Shown piece after piece: positions 16,687-25,422 of a stretch of 32,123 nucleotides of DNA. Source of the DNA: Deltaproteobacteria bacterium (GTDB taxonomy: Bacteria; Myxococcota_A; UBA9160; SMWR01); contig JAHEEJ010000006.1 of the NCBI GenBank assembly GCA_024640705.1, forward strand, positions 1-32,123, given 5' to 3'. The translations under genes and the position numbers were made by a program. The notes under the pieces were generated by a model. That model had not been told where the DNA came from. It was given only the letters and a program-made list of their open reading frames with translations, and did not search any database. Position 1 is the stretch's first letter, and each line of letters begins with the position of its first letter.

Positions 16687-17703
16687 ATGGTAGGCGGATC
16701 ATCGATTGAGGTGGGTTCGAGCGTGAGCGAGCAAGAAACCGACAACGGCTTCCGCCCCGCGTGGTGGCTGTCGAACGGCCACCTTCAGACGATCTGGCCC
16801 GTTCTGTGCCGCCGACGCATTCGGCTCGAAACCCGTCGAGAGCGCGTGGAACTTCCCGATGGGGATTTTCTCGATATCGATTGGGTCGGCCGCGAAGGTC
16901 CGATCGTGATCGTGCTTCACGGCCTGCAAGGTTCCGCTGAATCCAAATACGCCCGGGGTCTGTTGCGAGAGATCGAAGCCCGCGGCTGGCGTGGCGCACT
17001 GATGCACTTTCGCGGCTGCTCGGGCGAACCCAACCGCCTGCCCCGCTCCTACCACTCGGGCGAGACGACGGACATCGAATGGTTTGCGCGCGAATTGCGC
17101 CGCCGCGAACCCGAGACACCGCTGGCCGCGGTCGCCTACTCGCTCGGGGGCAATGTGCTGCTCAAGTGGCTCGGAGAATCCCGAACCGCCAACCCGCTGC
17201 GAGCAGCCGTCGCCGTCTCGATCCCCTTCGAACTCGGCTCAGCCGCCGATGCGATGGAAGTGGGGTTGTCGAGAATCTACCAGTGGTATCTGGTGCGACG
17301 GCTCAAGCAGGCCGTGTACGCCAAGATGGCCAATGGCTCGTTCGAACTGCCCCTGTCGGGAGCGGAACTCGACCGTCTCCGCACGTTCCGCGAATTCGAC
17401 GACGCGGTCACCGCACCGGTTCACGGCTTCCCGAGCGCGAATGACTACTACGAGCGCTGCAGCAGCCGTCAATTCGTCGACCGCATCGAAACGCCCACCC
17501 TCGTACTCCACGCCGCGGACGATCCGCTGATGCATGCTGGGGTCATCCCGCGGCCCGAAGAGCGTTCGGCGCAGGTCCGATTCGAGGTCAGCCCGAGCGG
17601 AGGCCACGTGGGTTTCGTCTCGGGAGCCTGGCCGTGGTCGGCGCGCTACTGGCTCGAAGATCGCATCCCCGATTTTCTCGAGGCGCACCTCCAGCCCATT
17701 TAG
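16687..17703 (+). CDS. YheT-family alpha/beta hydrolase
   Basis: 338 aa. An alpha/beta-hydrolase fold protein with HGLQGS (78-83), the nucleophile Ser152 in AYSLGGN, an acid in AADDPL (D278 or D279) and His307 in GGHVGF. The N-terminal NGHLQT (30-35) and the HFRGCSGEPN segment are hallmarks of the YheT/ABHD1-3 group, whose substrates are largely unknown and may be lipid esters. The start is uncertain: ATG 16687 has little Shine-Dalgarno signal, while GTG 16723 follows GAGGTGG and gives a 326-aa product. It is divergent from the LtaS-like gene and its stop interlocks with that of the next gene on the other strand. Confidence 0.9.
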   Translation: MVGGSSIEVGSSVSEQETDNGFRPAWWLSNGHLQTIWPVLCRRRIRLETRRERVELPDGDFLDIDWVGREGPIVIVLHGLQGSAESKYARGLLREIEARGWRGALMHFRGCSGEPNRLPRSYHSGETTDIEWFARELRRREPETPLAAVAYSLGGNVLLKWLGESRTANPLRAAVAVSIPFELGSAADAMEVGLSRIYQWYLVRRLKQAVYAKMANGSFELPLSGAELDRLRTFREFDDAVTAPVHGFPSANDYYERCSSRQFVDRIETPTLVLHAADDPLMHAGVIPRPEERSAQVRFEVSPSGGHVGFVSGAWPWSARYWLEDRIPDFLEAHLQPI

Positions 17704-18173
17704 CGGAGGGTTCCAACGAGCGTCAACGACCAGATCACCTTCAATGGGCTGTTCCCCTTCAACCCAGGCCTGTAGGTGGCGGTTTGTCTGGTTCGGACCT
17801 TGAGATCGCCGGCTTTGTTGAATTTCGCAACCTCCTGGTATTTGAGCGACGTCAACTTCACCGGGAATCCCACGAAATCGCTCGCGTCCTGCTCCATCCA
17901 GGCGAACTCTTCGGCAACCGTAGAAGCCGACTCTTCGAACAACTGGAGGTTGTTCTTCTCCTGGATCCAAATCCCTTCGAAGACGTCTGCACCCCTTTCC
18001 ATCACATAGGTGCGGTCGTCATTCAAGGTGAGCACCCCCGATTCGGTCACGGTGTCTCGCACCCCAGCCGCACTGAATTTGAATTGGAAATCGAGGTCGA
18101 AGACCCGCTGTGCATTCGCCGTGCCCGCGGCGAACAGTGCGAAACCGATCACAAGCGCTCGCATAAGCCTCAT
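17700..18173 (-). CDS. Small secreted protein of unknown function
   Basis: 157 aa. I do not recognise a family. A signal peptide is visible (residues 1-22, cleavage after ANA). The mature part is mostly beta-strand-like, with phrases such as ESGVLTLNDDRTYVM and FEGIWIQEKNNLQLF that recall lipocalin-like or META-type small beta-barrels, but no signature was found. The ATG at 18173 has an excellent GGAGG with 8-nt spacing, whereas the longer frame has none. It stands alone. Its stop (TAA) overlaps the YheT stop (TAG) on the other strand by 4 bp. Confidence 0.75.
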   Translation of the reverse strand: MRLMRALVIGFALFAAGTANAQRVFDLDFQFKFSAAGVRDTVTESGVLTLNDDRTYVMERGADVFEGIWIQEKNNLQLFEESASTVAEEFAWMEQDASDFVGFPVKLTSLKYQEVAKFNKAGDLKVRTRQTATYRPGLKGNSPLKVIWSLTLVGTLR

Positions 18174-18393
18174 CTGAAAATCCTCCACGCTCGCTGGCCG
18201 AAAAGCCAACTTTCCCGCCGCGAATTTCCCAGGCGATCTCCATGCGTTCCAGGCTCTCGAGTTCTGGAAATCGAGAGGCGTTCGAGCGGTACACAAAACC
18301 CTATCACGCAACACATTCGCAGGGAAACCGCGAAATCGAGCGCAGTGGACAATTGTAGATGGGAGTCGTCGGAGAACTGGCGCGCCTATTCGA
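18174..18393. other. Intergenic, nothing clear
   Basis: 220 bp between the end of the Bat operon and the start of the small secreted protein, both on the minus strand. No convincing terminator hairpin with T-tract or clear promoter was seen, although both would be expected here. Confidence 0.4.
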
Positions 18394-19224
18394 TCAGCCT
18401 GAGCGCGGTCGATCCGCAGTGGGAGAATCGGACTCGGCGACCGTCATCAGCGCCGATTCCGCGACCCAGGCGTCGCGGCCGTTGGCGAGGCGGATGCGGA
18501 TCCACGGCGAGCGACGCTCGAGGATGCGGACCTCGACACCGCCCGGTAGCGGCGCCGGCAAGGTGCTCGGCGCGAGTGCCGAGTCCGCCGCGCGGGCCAC
18601 GGTCTCATCCGCGATCACCACCGCGTCGTCGAGCCGCGTGCCACCGACATCGACGGCGACGGAAACGATCAACGCGGCCCAGACCAGCGCGGGAAGGATC
18701 GCCGCCGTGCGCAGCGCCGACTGGCCGAAGCGGATCGCTGCAGCCAGCAGCAGCGCGCCGATCGCAAAGGCGATCGCCGCACCCAACGCGCGGTCGGAAC
18801 CCGCCAGGGTCTTGTGCCAGAAGAAGAAACTGTCGAGCAAGCCGCCCGTTTCGGGCTTCGGCACCCACTCGGGCAACAGCGTGCGGACGTACTCGAGATT
18901 CTGTACCGCGCGGGGGTGATCGGGATCGAGCGCGAGTGCTCGACGGTAGGCGAGCACGGCGGTCCCGAGGTGTTCGGCCTGGAGCGCGGCATTGCCGAGA
19001 TTCGTGTAGAGCTCGGGATTCGAAGCGCCGCTCTCGGCGGTCCGAGCGAACAATCGCTCGGCCTTGCGGAATCCCTCGAGACGCGAATCGCGCTCGGAAG
19101 TATCGAGGGCTGCTCGATAGCTCGCAATCGCTTCCTCGATCTGCACGGCTTCCAGTTGCTGGGCGGCAGCTGAAGCCGCCCAGCAGGCGATTGCCGCCGC
19201 AAGTATCCAGCCCGCAACCCTCAC
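18394..19224 (-). CDS. batE: BatE-like TPR and SH3 membrane protein
   Basis: 276 aa. A signal-like segment (1-21) precedes a TPR-type helical repeat (about 70-115, with NPELYTNLGNAALQ and LAYRRALALDPDHPRAVQNL). Two membrane segments follow (145-164 and 172-192), then a bacterial SH3-like domain (about 200-262, ending in GRDAWVAESAL). This architecture matches BatE proteins at the end of aerotolerance (Bat) operons. The GTG start overlaps the BatD stop by 4 nt (GTGA). It is the last gene of the seven-gene operon. The biochemical role of BatE is not established. Confidence 0.85.
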   Translation of the reverse strand: MRVAGWILAAAIACWAASAAAQQLEAVQIEEAIASYRAALDTSERDSRLEGFRKAERLFARTAESGASNPELYTNLGNAALQAEHLGTAVLAYRRALALDPDHPRAVQNLEYVRTLLPEWVPKPETGGLLDSFFFWHKTLAGSDRALGAAIAFAIGALLLAAAIRFGQSALRTAAILPALVWAALIVSVAVDVGGTRLDDAVVIADETVARAADSALAPSTLPAPLPGGVEVRILERRSPWIRIRLANGRDAWVAESALMTVAESDSPTADRPRSG

Positions 19225-21020
19225 GATCCAGACTCCGTCAGACTCTGGGCGAGTTCGAGCGCACGCTGCTGAAATGCGGCGTCGATCGGTGCCGAGTCGC
19301 GATCTGCAGCGGGCGCGTAACTCCGCGCATCACATTCACCGATCAACGCGTCGATCTCGGGGCGCCGAACGTCCGGGGTCTCTGCGAGGAGCGCGCGCAG
19401 CGCCCGCGCGATTTCGGCGGCAGCCTCGGGGGCGGGGAGATTCGAGACGTCGCGTATTCGGCGCAGTCCACTTTCGACGCGCCGTCGGCGCGCGACGATC
19501 GCCGGGTCCACATCTCGACGCCGCCGATCGAACTGCGCGAGCAGGAGCAACAAGACAGAGCCCGAATAGAGCCCCGCGAGCGCCCAGCTGTTTCGGCGAC
19601 CGACCGAAGCGCGTCGAAGCAGGAGTTCTGCGTCGCGCTCGATCGCGAGATCGGCCCCCGTCAAGACAAGCGATCCGGTCCGCGAAGGCGCGGGCGCGGT
19701 TGGTTCTTCGCGGTCCGAAGCGGAGCTCTCGGACGCGCGCTCGGCACTCTGGACGTCGGCCGCACCGATCCGCTGCGCATCGCCAACCGAGAGCGCGATC
19801 GGGCGCGACTTCGCGCTTTGAAACTGCTCCGCGGTCGGATCGAACCACGAGTACTCCAACGCGGGGATCTCACCGACGTTGGGATCCAGCACCCGGACCA
19901 TCGCCGTGAAGCGCTTGACGCCGTCCTCGAAGCGGCCTGGGATTTCGCCATCGGCCACCCGGAACGAAGCCGGCGGCAGCAACCCCTTGGCGTCGAGGCG
20001 CGGCAACGCGGCGGTCTCGAGGTTGCCGTCGCCCCGCAATTCGAAATGCAGAGCGATCGGCTCGCCGACCTTCACGACGGTTCGATCCGCCGATACCGTC
20101 AGCGAGAAGCCCGAACCCACGGCGCCCGCAAAGCTCTCCGGCATGCGATCGGCGGGAATCTGTTTGACCGAGAGTCGGCGCGCGCGATCCGCCGACCGCC
20201 ATTTGCGAATCTGCGTAGGGCTGCGCCCACCGAAGAGATCGCGCCGGAAGCGCACACCCTCCTCCACGTCGAGCGTTGCGGGCGGAATCTCGAGGCTGCC
20301 AGCGCGCAACGGAACCGCGATTCGCTGAATCTCGACGATCAGGTAGGTATCCGCACCTCGCTTCTCTTCGCGAGCGGATCCCATCAGCGAGAGCGGACCG
20401 TTGGGCGTCTGGATCTCGACTTGTGTCGTACCGGCCGCGTTCGGTGGCTCCAGGAACTGGAACGTATCGGTCAGTGCAAAGAATGGAACGCGCAGCGAAT
20501 ACTGATGCAGGTTTTCCCTGAGCCGACCCGTCAACCGGAATCGAAGCGTAACCGGTACGCGCTCGCCGACATACACGGGTGTATCGGGGAAGGTCAGCTC
20601 GACAGCCATCTGGTCGCTCGACGGAAGCGCCTCGAGATCCAGGCGCAGCGAACGGCTCGTGACGCTCGTATCCCCCTGCGTAACCGCAAACGGACCGATT
20701 TCAATCGGACCGGGTTCGGCGACCTGTAGCTGATAGACGAAAGTGAACGTCACCTCCTTGGTGCGGCGCATCTGGCCGTTCACGATCGTGATCGAGGTGC
20801 TCACGCTCGGGTGCACACCGGCCGCGATCAACTTCCCGCGCGGCGGAGAAGCCACCACCACAGAGGGTGCGGGGTCTTCTTCGAATCCCTGCACGACGAC
20901 GTGGACCTCGATCGGCTCACCCGCATAGTGGGGCGCGGCCGTGGTCTGGACGCCTACGGTCTGCGCCGCAGCCGCGGCCGCCGCGACCCACACCAGCAGG
21001 AACAAGCCAACGGACCTCAC
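19221..21020 (-). CDS. batD: BatD-like membrane protein
   Basis: 599 aa. A signal peptide (1-20) is followed by a long extracytoplasmic part built of repeated beta domains. The segments APHYAGEPIEVHVVVQGF and YVGERVPVTLRFRLTG are typical of BatD oxygen-tolerance proteins. A membrane helix lies near residues 478-497 and a cytoplasmic helical tail of about 100 residues follows. Its role is thought to be as a membrane partner of the vWA proteins BatA and BatB. The GTG at 21020 overlaps the upstream stop by 4 nt (GTGA), which fits the pattern of this operon better than the TTG one codon earlier. Confidence 0.9.
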   Translation of the reverse strand: MRSVGLFLLVWVAAAAAAAQTVGVQTTAAPHYAGEPIEVHVVVQGFEEDPAPSVVVASPPRGKLIAAGVHPSVSTSITIVNGQMRRTKEVTFTFVYQLQVAEPGPIEIGPFAVTQGDTSVTSRSLRLDLEALPSSDQMAVELTFPDTPVYVGERVPVTLRFRLTGRLRENLHQYSLRVPFFALTDTFQFLEPPNAAGTTQVEIQTPNGPLSLMGSAREEKRGADTYLIVEIQRIAVPLRAGSLEIPPATLDVEEGVRFRRDLFGGRSPTQIRKWRSADRARRLSVKQIPADRMPESFAGAVGSGFSLTVSADRTVVKVGEPIALHFELRGDGNLETAALPRLDAKGLLPPASFRVADGEIPGRFEDGVKRFTAMVRVLDPNVGEIPALEYSWFDPTAEQFQSAKSRPIALSVGDAQRIGAADVQSAERASESSASDREEPTAPAPSRTGSLVLTGADLAIERDAELLLRRASVGRRNSWALAGLYSGSVLLLLLAQFDRRRRDVDPAIVARRRRVESGLRRIRDVSNLPAPEAAAEIARALRALLAETPDVRRPEIDALIGECDARSYAPAADRDSAPIDAAFQQRALELAQSLTESGS

Positions 21021-24000
21021 CAATCCTTCTCCACCGTGTCGTAGCCTGCGGTCCCGCGCTGCTCGCGATCGCGCCGACGCTGTGCCTCGCGATCGCGAAC
21101 GGCTTGCAGCAGTTGGGCGGGATCGGCGGGCGCGGCCTGCGGCTCCGGTTGGCCCTCGGGCTGCTGCTCAGCGCCCGATGGTTGAGATTCGGAATCCTGT
21201 TGCTCGGAAGCATCGGGCTCGCCCTGGGGCTGCCGTTGTTCCGGAGGCACGAGGAGCGCGAGCGCTTGCTCGAGTTCTTCGATCGAGGCCGCCTGTCGCT
21301 CCTGGGTCGATTCCAGGTTCGGCGGATCCTCGGCGAGCTTCTGCGTTGCGCCTTCCATCTCTACCTGGGCGAGCAGCACGTGTTCTCCGGCCTCCCGCAG
21401 GCGCCTGCTCGTTTCCGCAGAGTCTGCCTCTTCATCGACCACTCCACCCGTCTGATTCGACTGTTCGGCGAGCGCGTCTGCGATGGCACCGGCCCGGGCC
21501 GCGAGCGCCTCCTGACGCGGAGCCAGCGGTCCGATCCGCGCCGCTGCGTCGTCCGAGCCGGCCGCGCTGAGCGCCGCCGCATCCCGCGTCTCGTCCGCGA
21601 GATCGAGTTGCTGCTGCGCGGCATCGCGGAGTTCTTCGACGATCGAGAAGAAGAGTCGGCGCAGCGCCTCCAGGTGTTCGACCGCCGCGCGGCTCGCTTC
21701 GTGCGCCGCGGGCCATTTCACTGCGCCGTTCTCGGCCAACTCGATCGCGACGTCGTCCATGCGGGCGAGCGCGAGCGTGAGCAGTTGTCCTGCCAGCGCG
21801 AACCGCTGCTGCTGGATCTCGGCGGCTTCCTCGTCGGGCATGCTGCCGTCGGGCTGCGGTGTCGGCGGTGCCTGCGCGGCCGCTTCGAGTTTGCCCGCGA
21901 GCCGTTCGCCACGCGCGACATTGTGCTTCTGCAATTCGCGGATGGCCGACAGGTATTCCCGCCGCGCAAGCTCCGCTTCATCGCCCTCGGCGCCGAGCAC
22001 CTGCTCGATCCGCCGCTCGTCCGAATAGGCCAGCTCGATCAAACCGCGAAGATCCAGAAACCACTCGCGCGCTTCGGCGAGCGCTGCGAGCGCCTCGCGT
22101 TGCTGGGGCAGCGCATCCGCGGGCGTGTCGGCATCCAGCGCCTCCGCGGCCGCGGCCAGGCTCGTCGTGGCGTCGGCCACCAGGGGCTCGGCATTCGTGA
22201 CGGCGTCGAACAGCTCCTGCTGCTCGGGGCTCGGCGCCGAGCCGGGTTCGAGCGCGGCGAGCAACCGCTGATCGAGTTCGGTCGCCCGCTCCGCCGCGTA
22301 GCGCTGGTCGTCTCGCAGCGATTCTGCGGTCAGCCAGGCGGGCACCTCGACCGCCGCGTCCAACCCGGGAAGTTCCCGCCGAGAACTCGCGAGGGCTGCC
22401 GTGCCGGAAGCGGTCTCCGCGACATCGCGCAGCAGCGCATCGATCACAGCGGCCGGGTCGCGCAGCTGGTCGAGCGCGCGCTTGAGTTCGGCGAGTGCCG
22501 CGGAGCCACGCCGGTAGGCGCGCTCTGCCTGACTCTGGCGAAGTTGCCGTCGCGTCTGCCCCATCCGCTCGCGTGCGAGGTGGAGGTAGTGGAGCACCCC
22601 CTCGAGCTGTGCGGCGCGCATTTGATCCTCGGGCGTTCGCTCCTCTTCCGGGCGACCCGCGATTCCCTGACTCTCGGCATCGATCGCGCCGGCAAGCCGA
22701 TCCGCGTCGGATAGCAACGCGCGCTGATCGGTCGCGCGCGCGCGAAATTCCCTGCGCAGGGGTTCCGAAACCGACGCCTCCGCCGCCTCCGACAGCTGGG
22801 TTTGCAGGGTCGCCAGCGCCGCGACCATTTCGCGCTGACGCTCCGCAATTTCCTGCAACTCGGCGTCGACACCCTTTGCGTTGCTCTGGGCGATCCGGTC
22901 GGCCAGGAGCAGCGCCCTGCGCAACACGACGTCGAGATTGACGCGGGAATCTTCGTGCTCGGGGCGTTGCTGGATGGCATCGCGGAGCCAATCCGCTGCA
23001 ACGTAGAGCGCACGGAGCGCTTCTTCGGGAGAATCGGCTTCCAACGTCGATGCCTGCAGCGCCGAGGCGATCCCCAGATCGTAGGCGGCGCGAAAGCGAA
23101 GCTCGCCATCATCGCCCGCTTTACGTCGGGCGCTCTCGAACTGCCGAATCGCCTCCTCGGCATTACCGGCTTCGAGCGCCGCCACGCCGAGGTTGAAGAT
23201 CTCGCGCGGATCCATCGGCTCCGCCGCAAGATCGGCGTCGACGGGGCTCCCCTCCATGCCGCCCTCTGCGTCGGTGTTCGGCTCTTGAATCATCTGCACA
23301 GCATCATCGCCCGCTGGTTCGTCTGCAGCCTGAGCCCGGGCCGTCGGCGGGGAGATTGCGAAGACCAGCCATAGCGCGAGCGCCGCACCCACACCGGCCG
23401 TCCCACCGGATACCGCGACGCTCGAGACGAGAAACACGAGAGCGAGCAATACCGGCCACTGGTAGCCCTCGTCGCGCACGGTCTTTCCGCGCGGATCGAG
23501 TTGACCCACCATGCGCGGCTCGATGTGTTGCCGGTAGATCGACTCCAGATCGAGCACTCCCGTCCCAGCCGGCACGTAGGCCCCGCCCGTGGCGAGCGCG
23601 AGGTCGCGAAGAAGTTCGCCATCGAGGCGGCTTCGAACGGGGCGACCGTCCGCGTCGCGCAACAGTTCGCGCGCACCGGTGCGGGAATCCGTCGTGTAGA
23701 TTTCGCTACCGAGTTCATCGCCGAAACCGATCGCAATGATCACCACTCCAGCCTCCGAGGCGGCCTTCGCAGCGTCGAGCGGAAACGAATCCTGATCCCC
23801 GCCGTCCGTGATCAGCAGGATCACGCGAGACGCATCCTGAGCGGGGCCAAAGCCCTGGGTGGCCTTCCGGATCGGTTCTTCGAGCCGAGTCCCACCCCGC
23901 GTCACGCTGTGGGGCCCGGCACCTTCGAGCACGAGCCTGAGAAAGCTGAAGTCGGGAGTCATCGGCGCGAGCACCGTGGCGCGCCCCGCAAATGCGATCA

Positions 24001-24403
24001 GTCCGACCTGATCCCCTTCGAGATAGGAGAGCAGATCAATGATCTCGGCCTTGGCGCGCTCGAGCCGATTCGGCGCCACATCTTCCGCGAGCATCGACTT
24101 CGAGACGTCGAGGGCGATCATGATCTCGGCCCCGACGCGAGGCGCGGCGACGTGCCGAATACCCAGCTGAGGGCGCATCAGCGCGACCACCAGGCAAGCG
24201 GCCGACAGTCCCAGCAGGACGATCCGCATCCGCCGCCGCAGCGAACTCGGGCGCCGCACCAAGCGACGCCGAAGCGTGTTCGAAACCAGCTGATCGAGGG
24301 CGCCGGTACCGCGCAGATCGAACCAGAAGAGCAGCGCGACGAACGCCAGCACACCCCAGAGCGCGTGAGCCCACTGCGGCTCCGCGAAACGGAATTCGCT
24401 CAC
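21017..24403 (-). CDS. BatB-BatC fusion: vWA domain, TPR and long helical arm
   Basis: 1128 aa. Membrane segments at about 12-30 and 61-76 precede a von Willebrand A domain (about 92-300). Its metal site is intact: D99xSxS103 (LDVSKSM), T172 and D200. Two more membrane segments lie at about 316-350. A TPR region (about 400-480, EIFNLGVAALEAGNAEEAIRQFE) follows. Then comes a helical stretch of some 550 residues, very rich in Ala, Glu, Gln, Arg and Leu. The end is a Gln/Pro-rich linker and RRRDREQRGTAGYDTVEKDW, similar to BatC C-termini. BatB and BatC are separate proteins in many bacteria and BatC is normally short, so both the fusion and its length stand out. The GTG start has GAGGAGG upstream and overlaps the BatA stop by 4 nt. 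Confidence 0.88.
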   Translation of the reverse strand: MSEFRFAEPQWAHALWGVLAFVALLFWFDLRGTGALDQLVSNTLRRRLVRRPSSLRRRMRIVLLGLSAACLVVALMRPQLGIRHVAAPRVGAEIMIALDVSKSMLAEDVAPNRLERAKAEIIDLLSYLEGDQVGLIAFAGRATVLAPMTPDFSFLRLVLEGAGPHSVTRGGTRLEEPIRKATQGFGPAQDASRVILLITDGGDQDSFPLDAAKAASEAGVVIIAIGFGDELGSEIYTTDSRTGARELLRDADGRPVRSRLDGELLRDLALATGGAYVPAGTGVLDLESIYRQHIEPRMVGQLDPRGKTVRDEGYQWPVLLALVFLVSSVAVSGGTAGVGAALALWLVFAISPPTARAQAADEPAGDDAVQMIQEPNTDAEGGMEGSPVDADLAAEPMDPREIFNLGVAALEAGNAEEAIRQFESARRKAGDDGELRFRAAYDLGIASALQASTLEADSPEEALRALYVAADWLRDAIQQRPEHEDSRVNLDVVLRRALLLADRIAQSNAKGVDAELQEIAERQREMVAALATLQTQLSEAAEASVSEPLRREFRARATDQRALLSDADRLAGAIDAESQGIAGRPEEERTPEDQMRAAQLEGVLHYLHLARERMGQTRRQLRQSQAERAYRRGSAALAELKRALDQLRDPAAVIDALLRDVAETASGTAALASSRRELPGLDAAVEVPAWLTAESLRDDQRYAAERATELDQRLLAALEPGSAPSPEQQELFDAVTNAEPLVADATTSLAAAAEALDADTPADALPQQREALAALAEAREWFLDLRGLIELAYSDERRIEQVLGAEGDEAELARREYLSAIRELQKHNVARGERLAGKLEAAAQAPPTPQPDGSMPDEEAAEIQQQRFALAGQLLTLALARMDDVAIELAENGAVKWPAAHEASRAAVEHLEALRRLFFSIVEELRDAAQQQLDLADETRDAAALSAAGSDDAAARIGPLAPRQEALAARAGAIADALAEQSNQTGGVVDEEADSAETSRRLREAGEHVLLAQVEMEGATQKLAEDPPNLESTQERQAASIEELEQALALLVPPEQRQPQGEPDASEQQDSESQPSGAEQQPEGQPEPQAAPADPAQLLQAVRDREAQRRRDREQRGTAGYDTVEKDW

Positions 24404-25422
24404 GGCAGCCTCCTCAGCACGGTCCCAGACAAAACGGCTGCGCTGCCGATCAGCAGCAGCCCGGCGCCGACCCATCCCGCGTAGTGGTATTCGTAGGTGA
24501 GGTAACGCACCTCGCTGATCTCGCTGCGCTCGAGGCGATCGATTTCTTCGATCACTTCGGCCAGTCCCCTCGCATCGGCGGCGTGGAAGTAACGCCCGCC
24601 GGTCCGTTGGGCGATCTGCCTGAGCGTTTCTTCATCGATCTGGACATAGGCCTGGCGCAGAACCGTCCGCCCACCGGGCGCCTGCACCGGTACGGGCGCG
24701 TATCCGGTGGTTCCCGCGCCGATCGCGTAGACCTTGATCCCGTGCTGCGCGGCGAGGTCGGCCGCCTGCAGCGGGTCGATATCGCCGACATTGTTCACAC
24801 CGTCGGTCAGGAGCAAGGCGACCTTCGACGAGACCTCCACCCCGCGCAGCCGCTCGACGGCGAGCGCGAGACCTTCACCGACCGCCGTGCCGTCTTCAGC
24901 CTGTTCGGTCACGATCTCGACGTCTGCGAGAATCGAGAGCAGGTTGCCGTGATCCAGCGTGAGCGGGCACAAGCCGTCCGCATAACGGGCAAAGACGACG
25001 AGGCCCACGAGGTCATCGGGTCTACCCTCCGACGCGCCCTCCCCGGCCACGAAACTGCGGAAGACGTTCTTGACCACGTCCAGGCGACTGATCGAGGTGT
25101 CGCCGCGCACGAAATCTCTCGCCTGCATCGAACCCGACCGGTCCACCACCATCGCGATTGCGATCCCCTCGCGCTGGATGCGCGAAGTCGCGCTGCCGGT
25201 TCGGGGGCCCGCGAGCGCAACCGCGAGGACCAGCGCAGCCGCAGCCAGCAGCAGCGCGGGGAGCTTCGCGAGTCGCGCGCGCGTCGATCGAGGGGCCACG
25301 TCCACGAGCGCGAGGCTCGAGTAGGTGAGCACGGCGGGCATGCGCGCCGCCAACCAGTAGACGAGCGGCGCGAGCAGCGCGACGACCAGAAACAGCGGAT
25401 CCCTGAGTTCCCAGTCAAACAC
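24400..25422 (-). CDS. batA: BatA-like vWA-domain membrane protein
   Basis: 340 aa. It begins FDWELRDPLFLV with N-terminal membrane segments (about 9-26 and 54-72). A von Willebrand A domain (about 86-295) follows, with the intact metal site D94xSxS98 in VVDRSGSM and with LLLTDGVNNVG. A C-terminal membrane helix lies at about 315-333. BatA is proposed to work with the MoxR ATPase and BatB in a membrane complex. The GTG at 25422 has GGAG upstream and overlaps the previous gene by 8 nt. A longer frame begins inside that gene and is rejected. Confidence 0.9.
   Translation of the reverse strand: MFDWELRDPLFLVVALLAPLVYWLAARMPAVLTYSSLALVDVAPRSTRARLAKLPALLLAAAALVLAVALAGPRTGSATSRIQREGIAIAMVVDRSGSMQARDFVRGDTSISRLDVVKNVFRSFVAGEGASEGRPDDLVGLVVFARYADGLCPLTLDHGNLLSILADVEIVTEQAEDGTAVGEGLALAVERLRGVEVSSKVALLLTDGVNNVGDIDPLQAADLAAQHGIKVYAIGAGTTGYAPVPVQAPGGRTVLRQAYVQIDEETLRQIAQRTGGRYFHAADARGLAEVIEEIDRLERSEISEVRYLTYEYHYAGWVGAGLLLIGSAAVLSGTVLRRLP

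Noticed and set aside
17634-20729. 1031-codon open frame on the plus strand
   Set aside because: It lies antisense to the small secreted protein, BatE and BatD, and is Arg/Ser/Pro-rich without domains. Long antisense frames are expected in high-GC coding DNA.
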